Below are positions 17,106 through 25,625 of a stretch of DNA of 35,162 bases, in pieces. Each line of letters starts with the position of its first letter. Position 1 is the first letter of the stretch. The translations under genes were made by a program, and so were the position numbers. The DNA comes from Acidobacteriota bacterium. Lineage in GTDB: Bacteria; Acidobacteriota; Thermoanaerobaculia; Multivoradales; J023. Under the pieces are notes generated by a model, which saw only the letters and a program-made list of their open reading frames with translations, had not been told where the DNA came from and ran no database searches. The DNA is taken from NCBI GenBank assembly GCA_029263395.1, contig JAJCXO010000167.1, positions 1 to 35,162 of the forward strand, given 5' to 3'.

Positions 17106-17831
17106 CTACTGGCAGGTCTCGTAGCCGCCGTTGTCGAAATGGAAGTGGTCCCGGTGCAACTCGTTGTAGTCGGGACCGAGCACGGTATCGAAGTGATCAC
17201 AGGCCCGGTCATGGACTCGCTCGAGGAAGCGGCCTTCAGGGCTGGCTTCTCCCCAGTCTGCCACTACGCTGATCTCCTTGCCGTCAGCGAGGACAAACCC
17301 GGCAACGTCTACGGCATTGGCGGTGGCATGTTCGCTGCGTCGGCCGTCGCTGTCGTTGTTGACGTTACGACAAGCGTAGGTCCCGAAATGGCGGACGCGC
17401 TGAACCGGGGAGCCGAAGAGTTCTTGCGCGATCGGTTGCAAGGTATGGCGCTCCCACCAGGCGATCCCAGCCAACATCTGGCACTTCAGGGTGATGCCTT
17501 GCCCCCAGGTGATGATCGACTGGTCGAGGCGGGCGACGCCTTCGAAGCCGCAACCCGGCCCCTTGGATTCGTCGGGCAGACGCTCGAGCTCGATACCAGC
17601 CCGCGCCAGCGCTTGGTAACAACGCTCGTCACCTCCCAACCTCAGCTTGAGGTCGTTTACGAAGGTCGGCGGGTGCCTCAGATCGAGCGGACGGGCCAGG
17701 TTGTAATGGTCCGGTGCGTAGGCAAAATAGAGATAGATCGCCAGCAGCGTCGAGCTACCCTTCAGCACTCGGGATAGGGTGCGCGACCGTTGCGGTCGAC
17801 GACGTCGGCTAGGTCTGCGGATTCTGGTCAC
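17106..17831 (-). CDS. Extensin-like C-terminal domain protein (LAS-type fold)
   Basis: 241 aa from a GTG start. An Arg-rich cytoplasmic N-terminus (1-24) is followed by one hydrophobic anchor (~26-40), then the extensin_C domain. Six cysteines (71, 94, 117, 154, 211, 240) probably form disulfides. The signature RRSEHATANAVDVAGF (His168, Asp175) and the terminal LHRDHFHFD (His229/231) resemble the zinc triad of D-Ala-D-Ala/LAS peptidases. It is likely periplasmic and acts on the cell wall, but activity of this family is poorly established. The family assignment is firm; the function is inferred. Confidence 0.85.
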   Translation of the reverse strand: MTRIRRPSRRRRPQRSRTLSRVLKGSSTLLAIYLYFAYAPDHYNLARPLDLRHPPTFVNDLKLRLGGDERCYQALARAGIELERLPDESKGPGCGFEGVARLDQSIITWGQGITLKCQMLAGIAWWERHTLQPIAQELFGSPVQRVRHFGTYACRNVNNDSDGRRSEHATANAVDVAGFVLADGKEISVVADWGEASPEGRFLERVHDRACDHFDTVLGPDYNELHRDHFHFDNGGYETCQ

Positions 17832-18315
17832 AAATCAACGGCGATTGGTGGTGGCGGTTCGACGCCAGTTTAACCCGTGGACGGCTCGAGTGGGCGCGGC
17901 CAGCACTGTGATGCCGGCAAAGGTGTAAGCTCCTCTACGCCAGGATACCCCTCCCCCGTTTCCCATCGACAACATCCCGGCTCACATACTCCCGGAACAA
18001 ATCCCAATACACCGGGCATCGAGTCTTACGAATCACTTCCAAGTCGGTGATCGTCTAGGCGGTAGGCTCTGGGCAGTAGGTCCCAGGGACTAGCAGCGGT
18101 GCTGAATAGGTACCCGCACCACTATGGCGGGCCACGGAGCCCTGCCGATCACAAACCAGGTTAGCGGAATGTGGGGGGCTGATCGTGGGATGAAGCGTGA
18201 CCGCAGGGAGTAACTCAGAGTCTCCACATCGGCCACGCACGAAAATGCTGGGACCTCGATCCGCTACGTTTATTAACTATCAGGCCCTACAGAAAACCTT
18301 GCCGGAAATCGCTGC
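17832..18315. other. Gene-free stretch with dispersed repeat copies
   Basis: No gene supported. It holds an 18-base segment at 17857-17874 (GTTCGACGCCAGTTTAAC) that recurs with one mismatch at 32165-32182, and a GCTGAATAGGTACC variant near 18099 related to the GCTCAATAGGTGCC repeats at 20.1 kb. Confidence 0.5.
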
Positions 18316-18645
18316 TCACAAGCAGGCGTTCAAACAAGCGAAGAACGGCCCCTCGCACTGGATGACTTGGCAAAGATGGCTTCCACAGCTGGCGAGGCAG
18401 GCAACGTAAGCCTGATTGCACTGTTGAGCGCAGGCCGGATCGAAAGCACTAACGGTCCCTTTGAGCCCTTGAAGCTCGAGGCCAAGGCTCGTCCCAGGCG
18501 CTTCGCACACTCCCAGGTCGACGATGGATTCTACGTTCACTCCTTCGTCATCTATGGAGCTGGAAGGGATAGCAGACATCTGAACGGTAACGGAGGCAGC
18601 AAGCAAACCAAAGACACAAATCACAAAGAGCATTCTTTTCTTCAT
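18316..18645 (-). CDS. Small secreted cysteine-rich protein
   Basis: 109 aa. The start is ATG 18645 (or the adjacent ATG 18648), placed by AGGAG just upstream. Residues 1-24 form a signal peptide: KKR, a hydrophobic core, then a small-residue cleavage zone. The mature part has no lysines. Its C-terminal ~40 residues hold eight cysteines spaced C-x3-C-x6-C-x3-C-x4-C-x4-C-x6-C-x3-C, two near-symmetric pairs of helical hairpins reminiscent of CHCH-like scaffolds. A further lone Cys lies in the middle. No family was recognised. A disulfide-stabilised extracellular peptide is the best guess. Confidence 0.7.
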   Translation of the reverse strand: MKKRMLFVICVFGLLAASVTVQMSAIPSSSIDDEGVNVESIVDLGVCEAPGTSLGLELQGLKGTVSAFDPACAQQCNQAYVACLASCGSHLCQVIQCEGPFFACLNACL

Positions 18646-18648
18646 CAT

Positions 18649-19041
18649 CAAACTCCTGTTCAGCTGAAGCAATTAACAGATCCAGGCCAGCAAAAACACG
18701 GGCGAGTGAAACCGCATCCGGCGTCACAATTCAGCCTTTGTCTTAGACGCGACAAATTCGACCAGCCGTGATCAATTAATTTTCTCGTGAGTCCCCCCGA
18801 ACCAGCGCCATGGCACCCCAAGCGAAAGGGACGCTGAGACCGGCACGAGCTGGATACTACGAGCTGAAGTATCGAGGCGGTTTAATGTTCGGGTTCCGTG
18901 GGCGTTGACCTGCTAGCGACCGGACATCGCGCCGGCCATGGTTTGCGCGTTACACTTGGACTGACCGAGTCCACCAACTGATCACCCGGCTTCGACGCTT
19001 CGCTCACCGGGGAAGTTTCATCCGAGGAAGAGAGGGCTACC
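18649..19041. other. Divergent intergenic region
   Basis: 393 bases separate the divergent Cys-rich gene and the S9 hydrolase, so both promoters should lie here. No strong consensus promoter was found. Confidence 0.4.
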
Positions 19042-20013
19042 ATGAAGACGATTTCGATCGCATTCGCCACCCTACTACTCACTTTCTCGCCCTTGAGCGC
19101 TGCCGACGGCGACCTCGTCGCCCGCGAGGCCGTGGCGCTCACTGCCAACGAGTTGCTCGAGGGTATCGAGGGCGAACGCCGGGCACGGCTCCAGGCCTCG
19201 TTGGCAGAGCTCGACGAGGTCGTCGAGCTCGCTCGCATCACGTACGAGAGCGATGGTCTGAAGGTGCGTGGCTACAGCGCTGCCCCCAAAACCGGCACCA
19301 AGCTACCTTGCGTGATTTTCAATCGTGGCGGCAACCGGGAATTCGGCGCATTGAACGACTTGCGTGCGGCCTGGCTGCTCGGCAAACTCGCTCGACGTGG
19401 CTACATCGTCGTCGCCAGTCAGTATCGCGGAAACGCCGGTGGTGAAGGGCAGGAAGAATTTGGTGGCGCCGAGATCCAAGACGTTCTCAGCCTGATTCCG
19501 CTGCTCGAGACAATGCCTCGCGCCGACGCCACCCGCATCGGCATGCACGGCTGGTCCCGTGGAGGCATGATGACCTACCTCGCCCTGGCTCGGACCAACC
19601 GTCTGAAGGCGGCGGTCGTCGGTGCCGGTGTCTCCGACAGCTTCGCGTCCGTCGCCAACCGCCCTGAAATGGAAACACACGTCTTCTCCGAACTGGTCCC
19701 GAACTGGGCCGAGACCCGCGACCAGGCGCTGACCGTTCGCTCAGCGATCCGCTGGCCGGAGACGCTGCACAAGCAGACTCCGATCCTGATCCTGCACGGC
19801 ACCGGCGACTGGCGCGTTCATCCCTCTCAATCGCTGCGTATGGCCGAAGCTCTGCTCGAGGCCCAGCATCCCTACCGCCTGATCATCTTCGAAGGTGGTG
19901 ACCACGGCTTGACCGAATTTCGCGACGAGGTAGACGACGCCGTCGGCACCTGGTTCGACCGCTACGTCCGCGACGGTGAAACGTGGCCAAGCCTCGAGCC
20001 GCACGGCCGATAG
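19042..20013 (+). CDS. Secreted S9-like alpha/beta hydrolase
   Basis: 323 aa with a signal peptide (residues 1-21, cut after SAADG or nearby). The alpha/beta-hydrolase core has the nucleophile elbow GWSRGG (Ser172), an acid in LHGTGDWRVHP (Asp257) and the catalytic His in GGDHG (His289). The pattern SQYRGNAGGEGQEEFGGAE is typical of the prolyl-oligopeptidase (S9) catalytic domain. The beta-propeller of true S9 peptidases is absent, so it may be a compact dipeptidyl-peptidase-like enzyme or an esterase. An AGAGAGGG ribosome site lies before the start. It is monocistronic. Confidence 0.88.
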   Translation: MKTISIAFATLLLTFSPLSAADGDLVAREAVALTANELLEGIEGERRARLQASLAELDEVVELARITYESDGLKVRGYSAAPKTGTKLPCVIFNRGGNREFGALNDLRAAWLLGKLARRGYIVVASQYRGNAGGEGQEEFGGAEIQDVLSLIPLLETMPRADATRIGMHGWSRGGMMTYLALARTNRLKAAVVGAGVSDSFASVANRPEMETHVFSELVPNWAETRDQALTVRSAIRWPETLHKQTPILILHGTGDWRVHPSQSLRMAEALLEAQHPYRLIIFEGGDHGLTEFRDEVDDAVGTWFDRYVRDGETWPSLEPHGR

Positions 20014-20059
20014 CTAGAGTCGACACGCTGGCGAGGACTCAGCAACCCTGCCCGGCACT

Positions 20060-20123
20060 GCTCAATAGGTGCCTCAATAGGTGCCCGGCACTGCTCAATA
20101 GGTGCCCGGCACTGCTCAATAGG
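20060..20123. repeat. 21-bp tandem repeat GCTCAATAGGTGCCCGGCACT
   Basis: The core CTCAATAGG begins at 20060, 20072 (partial unit), 20093 and 20114. The spacer GTGCCCGGCAC is itself a palindrome around its centre. The array directly abuts the integron integrase stub, and single diverged copies occur near 18099 and at 32154. It looks like a dispersed REP-type repeat that has expanded locally. Confidence 0.85.
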
Positions 20124-20124
20124 T

Positions 20125-20355
20125 GGAACGCCCCAACGCGCGTTCAGGCAGGCCCTGCGAGTCGCGGGTATACACAAGCTTGCCGGCTGCCACACGCTGC
20201 GTCACTCGTTTGCCACCGAGTTGCTCCGGCAAGGTTACGATATTCGAACCGTCCAAGAGCTGCTTGGCCACGCCAACGTCAACACGACGATGATTTACAC
20301 CCACGTTCTGAACCGTGGCGGAAAAGGGGTAGCAAGTCCAGCAGACAATCTCTGA
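20125..20355 (+). pseudogene. C-terminal remnant of an integron-type tyrosine recombinase
   Basis: The frame ending at TGA 20353-20355 encodes [19 protein letters not shown], then RTVQELLGH and [17 protein letters not shown]. These are the HxxR, second His and catalytic Tyr of tyrosine recombinases, and the [14 protein letters not shown] ending is typical of integron integrases (IntI). Only ~75 residues remain. The N-terminal domain and first Arg/Lys motifs are missing, and no start codon is evident. The break coincides with the 21-bp repeat array. It cannot be catalytically complete. Confidence 0.85.
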
Positions 20356-21301
20356 GAACGCTCACAAGACTGAGTAGCAGGGTGGAAACCGACAGCGGTA
20401 ACACGTTCGACGCCTTTATATGGCGAGAAGCAACAAGATGGTCTGCGCCGGCTAACGTCTGAACCGATATCAGTCAGATGTGTCTGACGGTCTCTGTTTA
20501 GGCGTCATGGTGAAGACGCACTAAACCGAGGAGCCGACAGGGCCAAGGCATCCTAAGGCTTTTAGATTGAATATCTTGAAGGGTGAAGTGAATCTGTAAG
20601 ATTCCGATAACGCGGCACAGCACAAACCAGATAACGCGTAGAACAACACTGCTGTAGTGCTACCCGAATACGTACCCGTCCGCGTAATAGAGACCGAGCG
20701 CTTGTGCCACGCTGAGAAACCCTTCTTCCTCCGAGACATACCCGAGGAGCCCTGCCGGCTATAGAGTCGCTAGCCGGACGCCTTCAAGTCGTATATACCA
20801 AGACGAATCACCTCTCCCTGCGCAGGCATGACACCAATCGAGTCGTGTTACGCGGACACAGTGATGTCGCGTTGACACTTCCCCTTCGCCCCTTGTAGAG
20901 TTAAGCTCACGTCTTGGCATTTAGGGCCCATAGGCCCATCAGGGAAGGTCGATTTCCGCCCAATTACGCGGACGCTAAGTGACGCATAAAAATTAAAGAC
21001 AAGGTTGAGGTCTTATTTGTACTGTTGAACTAAACCGCTTCGCGGCAGACACCACTCCGTATCGCTTGCCTATATTTAATGTCCTCTAACTCCGAAGGTC
21101 TGTGGGCTCAGATCTCCAAGCACGACTGTCCATCCGTAGGATCGTACGTCTCACAGACTTTGCCTGCCGCAGCCTTTCTTCTGAAGGGCGTAGTTTCTGT
21201 TTGCCTTTCGCTTGGCTCTGTTCGCAAGGCATAGCGCCTCCAGCTTGGAGGGCGCCGCGATACTGTTTTCCAGAATCTTTAACTCTGGAAAGGAGTATCT
21301 C
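20356..21301. other. Stretch without a clear gene, between integrase stub and IS91-like element
   Basis: No gene is supported. A weak attC-like hairpin lies at 20450-20503. A promoter-like pair TTGACA-N18-TAGAGT lies at 20872-20901. From ~20900 the sequence becomes AT-richer. The 10-mer TAAAAATTAA at ~20990 is inverted at ~23752, perhaps marking the ends of the inserted element. Confidence 0.45.
20872..20901 (+). promoter_or_regulatory. Possible sigma70-type promoter toward the IS91-like element
   Basis: A perfect TTGACA is separated by 18 bases from TAGAGT. It faces the recombinase gene 400 bases downstream. It is a sequence match only. Confidence 0.35.
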
Positions 21302-22141
21302 ATGCATCGAACGACGGTAGCTATCATCGAAGAGCTGCAATCCATGGGCCGCAGCCAATCAACGGTTCAGGCCTACGCCGCTGCAACAGAAAGATTTTAC
21401 AAGTTCCATAGAAAGTCGCCTGCTGATCTGATTTGTAAGGATGCTTATGACTATCTTTGGGATCTCTACAACGTCCAGAAAGTGTCGGGCTCTGTCTACC
21501 GTACCCATCTCTGTGCTTTGCGTTTCCTCTATAAATATGTGCTTGAGCTGTCTACAGACTTCGGAAAGGTCCCTCGGGAACCAAGAGGCAAGACGTTGCC
21601 TGTGGTGCTGAGCCAGAGGGAGATTACGAGAATTCTCGCGGTTACGACGAATCTGAAACATCGCACCCTTATGATGACTGCTTACTCTGGGGGACTCCGT
21701 GTCAGTGAAGTCTGCCAGCTTCGAGTGGTCGATATCGATAGCGAGCTCATGCACATCCACGTACGTAACGGCAAGGGGCGCAAGGATCGTTATGTGATGC
21801 TCTCCGAGAGCTTGCTACCCAAACTCCGCGAGTACTACAAAGTTTATCGGCCCAAGATCTGGCTCTTCCCGTCTTCCAGGGGCGAGCATCCGCTGGGGGC
21901 GAGCTCCGCTCAAAGGGTCTTCTCGAGATCGCGGAGGAAGGCGGGGATCCGCAAGCCCGCTACGTTTCACTCCATGCGCCACAGCTTTGCGACCCATCTC
22001 CTCGAGGGCGGAGCGGAGCTATGCTACATCCAGAAACTGCTGGGGCACGCATCGCTGAGCACGACCCTGGTCTACACCAAGGTCACGACAACCGGCGCCA
22101 CGAAGATCCGCAGTCCTCTCGATTATCTTCAACTCGAGTAG
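21302..22141 (+). CDS. Tyrosine recombinase of IS91-like element
   Basis: 279 aa from ATG 21302, chosen because AGGAG lies seven bases upstream. A SAM-like core-binding domain (~1-90) precedes the catalytic domain. The catalytic residues are complete: Arg133 (SGGLRVSE), Lys158 (GKGRK), His223/Arg226 (HSMRHSF), His249 (LLGHAS) and nucleophile Tyr258 (LVYTKV). Its stop abuts the transposase start, so the two are translationally coupled. It probably assists transposition or dimer resolution. It is not an integron integrase: the IntI-type ending is absent. Confidence 0.9.
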   Translation: MHRTTVAIIEELQSMGRSQSTVQAYAAATERFYKFHRKSPADLICKDAYDYLWDLYNVQKVSGSVYRTHLCALRFLYKYVLELSTDFGKVPREPRGKTLPVVLSQREITRILAVTTNLKHRTLMMTAYSGGLRVSEVCQLRVVDIDSELMHIHVRNGKGRKDRYVMLSESLLPKLREYYKVYRPKIWLFPSSRGEHPLGASSAQRVFSRSRRKAGIRKPATFHSMRHSFATHLLEGGAELCYIQKLLGHASLSTTLVYTKVTTTGATKIRSPLDYLQLE

Positions 22142-23338
22142 TTGGACATGCGCCCACGACTCGAGGTCGCGGACATCTTCCGTGACTTTGGGCCTCGCTA
22201 TCGTCAGCTCTACCGGCTGTCCGATCAACAGCGCCGCGTCATGCACGCCATCGAGGTTTGTCGTACCGCGGCGCTGGGTGGCCATCTCTACGTCTGTGAC
22301 GAGTGCCAGGCCAAGGTCCCGATCTATAACTCGTGTGGCAATCGCCACTGTCCGAAATGTCAGGCCCTGGATCAGCAGAAGTGGGTCGAGGCTCGGTCCG
22401 GAGATCTCTTGCCTGTGGAGTATTTCCACCCGGTCTTTACCGTCCCCGACACATTGCACTCGTTATTCCTGGCTAATCAAAAACTGCTCTATGACATGCT
22501 CTTTAGAGCTTCGAAAGAAACCTTGCTCGAAGTGGCCGAAGATCCCAAGCACTTGGGCGCAAAGATCGGTTGTGTCGGCGTGCTACATACCTGGGGATCG
22601 GATATGGCATTCCATCCTCATATCCACTTTATCGTTCCCGGAGGTGGGCTCTCCTCCGGCCGGGATCAATGGGTTGCCTGTAAGCCTAAGTTCTTGCTCC
22701 ACGTCAGAGTCCTCTCTAAGGTCTTCCGAGGAAAATTCATTCATTTTCTCGAGCGCGCCTATCGGACCTCGCAGCTTCAGCTCTACGGTGACTTACAAGA
22801 ATATCGACATCCCATCTGTTTCGAGAGCTTGATCGATCAACTTTACGCCAAGCAGTGGGTCGTCTTTTGCAAGCCGCCCTTTGCTGGGCCGGAGAAGGTC
22901 TTGCAGTACCTCGCTCGTTACACCCACCGCGTAGCTATCTCCAACGAGCGGTTGATCGATATCGAAGGCGACCATGTCGTCTTCTGTTTCAAAGACTACG
23001 CCCAAGGCGGTGTCTGGCGAAACCGACGTTTGAGTGCGGAGGAGTTCATTCGTCGATTCCTGCAGCACGTGCTGCCGCGGGGATTTGTTCGTATTCGGTA
23101 TTTCGGGCTGCTGGGCAACCGGGCTCGGCGAGAAAACCTCGAACGTGTTCGGACTCTGCTGAAGGCTCAACCTGCGGGGACTGTCACCGTTGAGGTCAAG
23201 ACACGGCAGGACCTGCTCGAGTGCCTTACCGGCGCTGACCCCAGACGCTGTCCAAAATGCGGCCGCGGGCGCCTCAAACTCTGCCGAGAGTTTCCGCGCC
23301 CTCAGTCAGCAATCACAGCTGCGCGAGCCCCTCCATGA
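22142..23338 (+). CDS. IS91-family HUH (Y2-type) transposase
   Basis: 398 aa from TTG 22142, or 396 aa from ATG 22148. The N-terminal zinc-binding domain has CDEC and CGNRHCPKC pairs (~55-80). The HUH catalytic motif is HPHIHFIVPGGG (~158-170). The Tyr-bearing helix is LQYLARYTHRVAISNER (~255-270). A C-terminal zinc knuckle, CPKCGRG, lies near residue ~375. Rolling-circle transposition is known for the family. The gene appears intact. Confidence 0.9.
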   Translation: MDMRPRLEVADIFRDFGPRYRQLYRLSDQQRRVMHAIEVCRTAALGGHLYVCDECQAKVPIYNSCGNRHCPKCQALDQQKWVEARSGDLLPVEYFHPVFTVPDTLHSLFLANQKLLYDMLFRASKETLLEVAEDPKHLGAKIGCVGVLHTWGSDMAFHPHIHFIVPGGGLSSGRDQWVACKPKFLLHVRVLSKVFRGKFIHFLERAYRTSQLQLYGDLQEYRHPICFESLIDQLYAKQWVVFCKPPFAGPEKVLQYLARYTHRVAISNERLIDIEGDHVVFCFKDYAQGGVWRNRRLSAEEFIRRFLQHVLPRGFVRIRYFGLLGNRARRENLERVRTLLKAQPAGTVTVEVKTRQDLLECLTGADPRRCPKCGRGRLKLCREFPRPQSAITAARAPP

Positions 23339-24007
23339 AACCTATGCCCTCCACGTCAAACGGTAGCAGCCCGAGTCGCCAAGCAGACGACTGGAGGGCT
23401 CCGTCTACCTTGCGGCAGCGATCTGGCATATACTCCCTACCTATGAATTCGTATTTGGCTATAGGGATGGCAGCAGACTCCGCCAATGCACTGTGTGGAG
23501 CGCTTGGAGGCTCTCATCGCAAGCATGATCGGACCCGAACCAGAAGCGTTCGTCAGTCCGCCGAGCGATTCAAACGCCATAGCCGTCCTCGCCGCTCGGG
23601 ACGCGGCTTAGCTCAACAACTTCCAATCCGAAATCCGTCTCTGCGCCGCCGCTGATGACTGTGGCAAGGTGCTCCCTATTATGACGACAGGCGTTCTCGT
23701 CCGGACTTCAGATTGGAACCTGCCCTGTTGAACGGGACCCGCTCCGCGGGAATTAATTTTTAATGTTTATAGCTGCTCGAGTGTCTCCGTGCCTAAGTAT
23801 ATCGATCTTTAGCAAGGTAATTGATAGTCGGTGAGCAGCGGTCGATATTGAGGACTCCCATCCTTCCGGGGCTCAATGTTGCTGGCGCCGGGCAGTATGC
23901 TAGCATTTGCACGCGGACCGGAGCCCGCCGCGCACCTACCCAAGAAAATATAATCTTTTCCTCTCGCCGCCAAAGATCCGGCGAGTACTTTACGTCCTCT
24001 TATATAT
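23339..24007. other. Non-coding stretch between the two IS91-like transposases
   Basis: Apart from a terminator-like hairpin at 23738-23761 and a hairpin near 23963-23985 with TATAAT just before it, nothing coding is supported. A plus-strand reading frame overlapping the first transposase end has no family character. Confidence 0.5.
23738..23763 (+). terminator. Probable rho-independent terminator or IS end hairpin
   Basis: The stem CCCGC/GCGGG with loop TCC is followed by AATTAATTTTT. It lies 400 bases past the transposase stop. The stem is short, so it may equally be the subterminal hairpin of the IS91-like element. Confidence 0.4.
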
Positions 24008-25195
24008 GTGGGGACGAAGTGTACCTTGCGCGATATCTTCCAGGCCGGGTTCGCAGCTTACCGCCGAACCCGGGGGATGCTGCCTTTCCAGCTCAAGGCC
24101 GGCATCGCTATCCTACGGTGTCGCACCGCTGAGCTGGGTGGGCACGCCAAGCGCTGCCCATCCGGCTGCGTCGAGAAGGTGTGGTACAACTCCTGCCGTC
24201 ACCGCGCCTGCCCGCTGTGCGCGTGGATCAAGATCGATCAATGGCTGGAGAAAATCCGCAGCCTGCTTCTGCCGACGGACCACTACCACGTCACTTTTAC
24301 TTTACCGGGAGACTTGCGGATCTTCTGGGAGTTCGACCGCAAAGCTGTCGGCGACTTGATGTTCAGGATCGCTCGCACGACGCTCTTCAACGCTCTGGAA
24401 GATCCCAAGCATCTGGGCGCCAAGCCTGGCATCCTGATGAGCCTGCATACGTGGTCTCGGGTCTTGTGGGCGCATCCTCATGTCCATTGTCTGGTGACCG
24501 GTGGTGGTCTGACAGCCGACGGGCGGTGGCAACCCTGTCGACGGGAAGGATTCCTCGTTCCCGAAGAAGTCCTTCGCTTTTGGTTTCGGAAGCGTTTCAC
24601 CAAAGCACTACGACGAATGATCAAGGCGGGGAAGATCGAGCTGCCGCCGGACATGTGTCGCTTCGATGCACTGTGTCGCCTCAGCCAGGCAGAGCGCAAA
24701 ACGTGGATCGTCGACGTCGAGGAGCGTTACGAGCACGGCCAAGGTATCGCGACCTACCTGGCGCGCTACGTGCGAGGAGGACCGCTGAAGAACTCGAGGC
24801 TGTTGCGCCTTGACCCCAAGGAGCAAACCGCTACCTTCCGAGTCAGCCGCAAAGGCGAGCCATGGAGCGAGATGACACTGCCTGTCCGTGAGCTCATCCG
24901 ACGCATCCTGTGGCATGTGCCGCCGACCGGCTATCGCGTGGTGCGCGCCTGTGGCTTGTACCACCACCACTATCGTGAACAGCTCGAGGCTTGCCGCGAG
25001 CAACTCGGCGTCGGTGAGGCTCCGGGCAGCGCCGCTGATGACCCTCCAGCTACCGAAGCTGAGGAACTCTCTGGCGAGGACTGGGTCGCAGTCGAGGAGT
25101 ACTGTCGCATCTGCGGCTGTCTGCTCGAAGTCGAGAACATTCCACGGGCCCCGCCTCTACCGGAGCTTGTCAGCGAATTGAGGGCGATTTTGTGA
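24008..25195 (+). CDS. Second IS91-family HUH transposase
   Basis: 395 aa from GTG 24008; the start could be slightly downstream. Zinc-binding pairs CPSGC and CRHRACPLC occur at ~48-75. The HUH motif AHPHVHCLVTGGG lies at ~155-168, and the Tyr helix ATYLARYVRGGPLKNSR at ~248-264. A C-terminal C-x2-C is also present. It is clearly related to but diverged from the transposase at 22142-23338 and lacks a recombinase partner. A hairpin (CTCGCCG/CGGCGAG, 23963-23985) and TATAAT stand just upstream. It interrupts what should be the cassette preceding the attC at 25457. Confidence 0.88.
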   Translation: MGTKCTLRDIFQAGFAAYRRTRGMLPFQLKAGIAILRCRTAELGGHAKRCPSGCVEKVWYNSCRHRACPLCAWIKIDQWLEKIRSLLLPTDHYHVTFTLPGDLRIFWEFDRKAVGDLMFRIARTTLFNALEDPKHLGAKPGILMSLHTWSRVLWAHPHVHCLVTGGGLTADGRWQPCRREGFLVPEEVLRFWFRKRFTKALRRMIKAGKIELPPDMCRFDALCRLSQAERKTWIVDVEERYEHGQGIATYLARYVRGGPLKNSRLLRLDPKEQTATFRVSRKGEPWSEMTLPVRELIRRILWHVPPTGYRVVRACGLYHHHYREQLEACREQLGVGEAPGSAADDPPATEAEELSGEDWVAVEEYCRICGCLLEVENIPRAPPLPELVSELRAIL

Positions 25196-25456
25196 GGCCG
25201 ATGCAACGTCGCAGTGTTGCGGCCTGTGGTCGAGCTGCGTCTGGCGTCAGCGGTTTCCACCTGAGCGACGTGGATCGAGCGGTTGTCGGCCTTGGTTACA
25301 GCTGTCCGAGCCGTGATCCGAGGACGGCGATGTACTGCCGATGTGCCCTCGCGGCCCCGCCAGCTCGCATCCCGCAGTTGCGCTTGTGTCTGAGAACTCG
25401 GTACTATACCCATGGCACTCGAAAGAGCAGCGCTCAGCTAGTAGCCCGCGGACCTC
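25196..25456. other. Cassette remainder without a recognised gene
   Basis: 261 bases between the second transposase stop and the first attC. No supported gene. It is presumably the 3' part of a cassette split by the insertion. Confidence 0.4.
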
Positions 25457-25583
25457 GTTCAACCAGTCGTTGAAACGGAACATTCGCACCTGCTCGCTGC
25501 GGCATCGGTCATCGTGTTTGGATGTGGGATGGAGGCTCTGTTATGAATTTCGCCGAATGTCCGTTCAACTCTAAACGTTAGCC
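25457..25583 (+). other. attC recombination site 1 (127 bp)
   Basis: R'' GTTCAAC (25457-25463) fits RYYYAAC exactly. A 5-base spacer follows, then the arm GTTGAAACGGAACATTCG (25469-25486). The opposite arm CGAATGTCCGTTCAAC (25554-25569) is its reverse complement except for two unpaired bases, the hallmark extrahelical bases of attC. R' is GTTAGCC (25577-25583). The central loop is 67 bases. Confidence 0.85.
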
Positions 25584-25625
25584 AACTGACGCATCTCGCA
25601 GGTCCCTAAGTCTGGAGTACGAGAA

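Larger units (their letters stand above)
21000..23763 (+). mobile_element. IS91-family element with tyrosine recombinase and transposase
   Basis: Two coupled genes (21302-22141 and 22142-23338) form the known IS91-type recombinase-plus-HUH-transposase pair. The outer limits are approximate. They rest on an inverted 10-mer (TAAAAATTAA / TTAATTTTTA) near both proposed ends and on CG-rich mini-hairpins close to each end (CCGCTTCGCGG near 21032; CCCGCTCCGCGGG at 23738). True oriIS/terIS ends and the target tetranucleotide were not proven. Confidence 0.65.

Noticed and set aside
17054-17212. N-terminal extension of the thiamine-binding protein
   Set aside because: The extension is Ser/Thr/Arg-rich, antisense to the extensin gene end, and absent from the family.
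20521-20739. 72-residue minus-strand gene between the integrase stub and the IS element
   Set aside because: No ribosome site or recognisable features; could be chance in a short stretch.
23257-23655. Separate gene overlapping the first transposase end
   Set aside because: Out-of-frame, low-complexity Ser/Arg-rich sequence with no family character.
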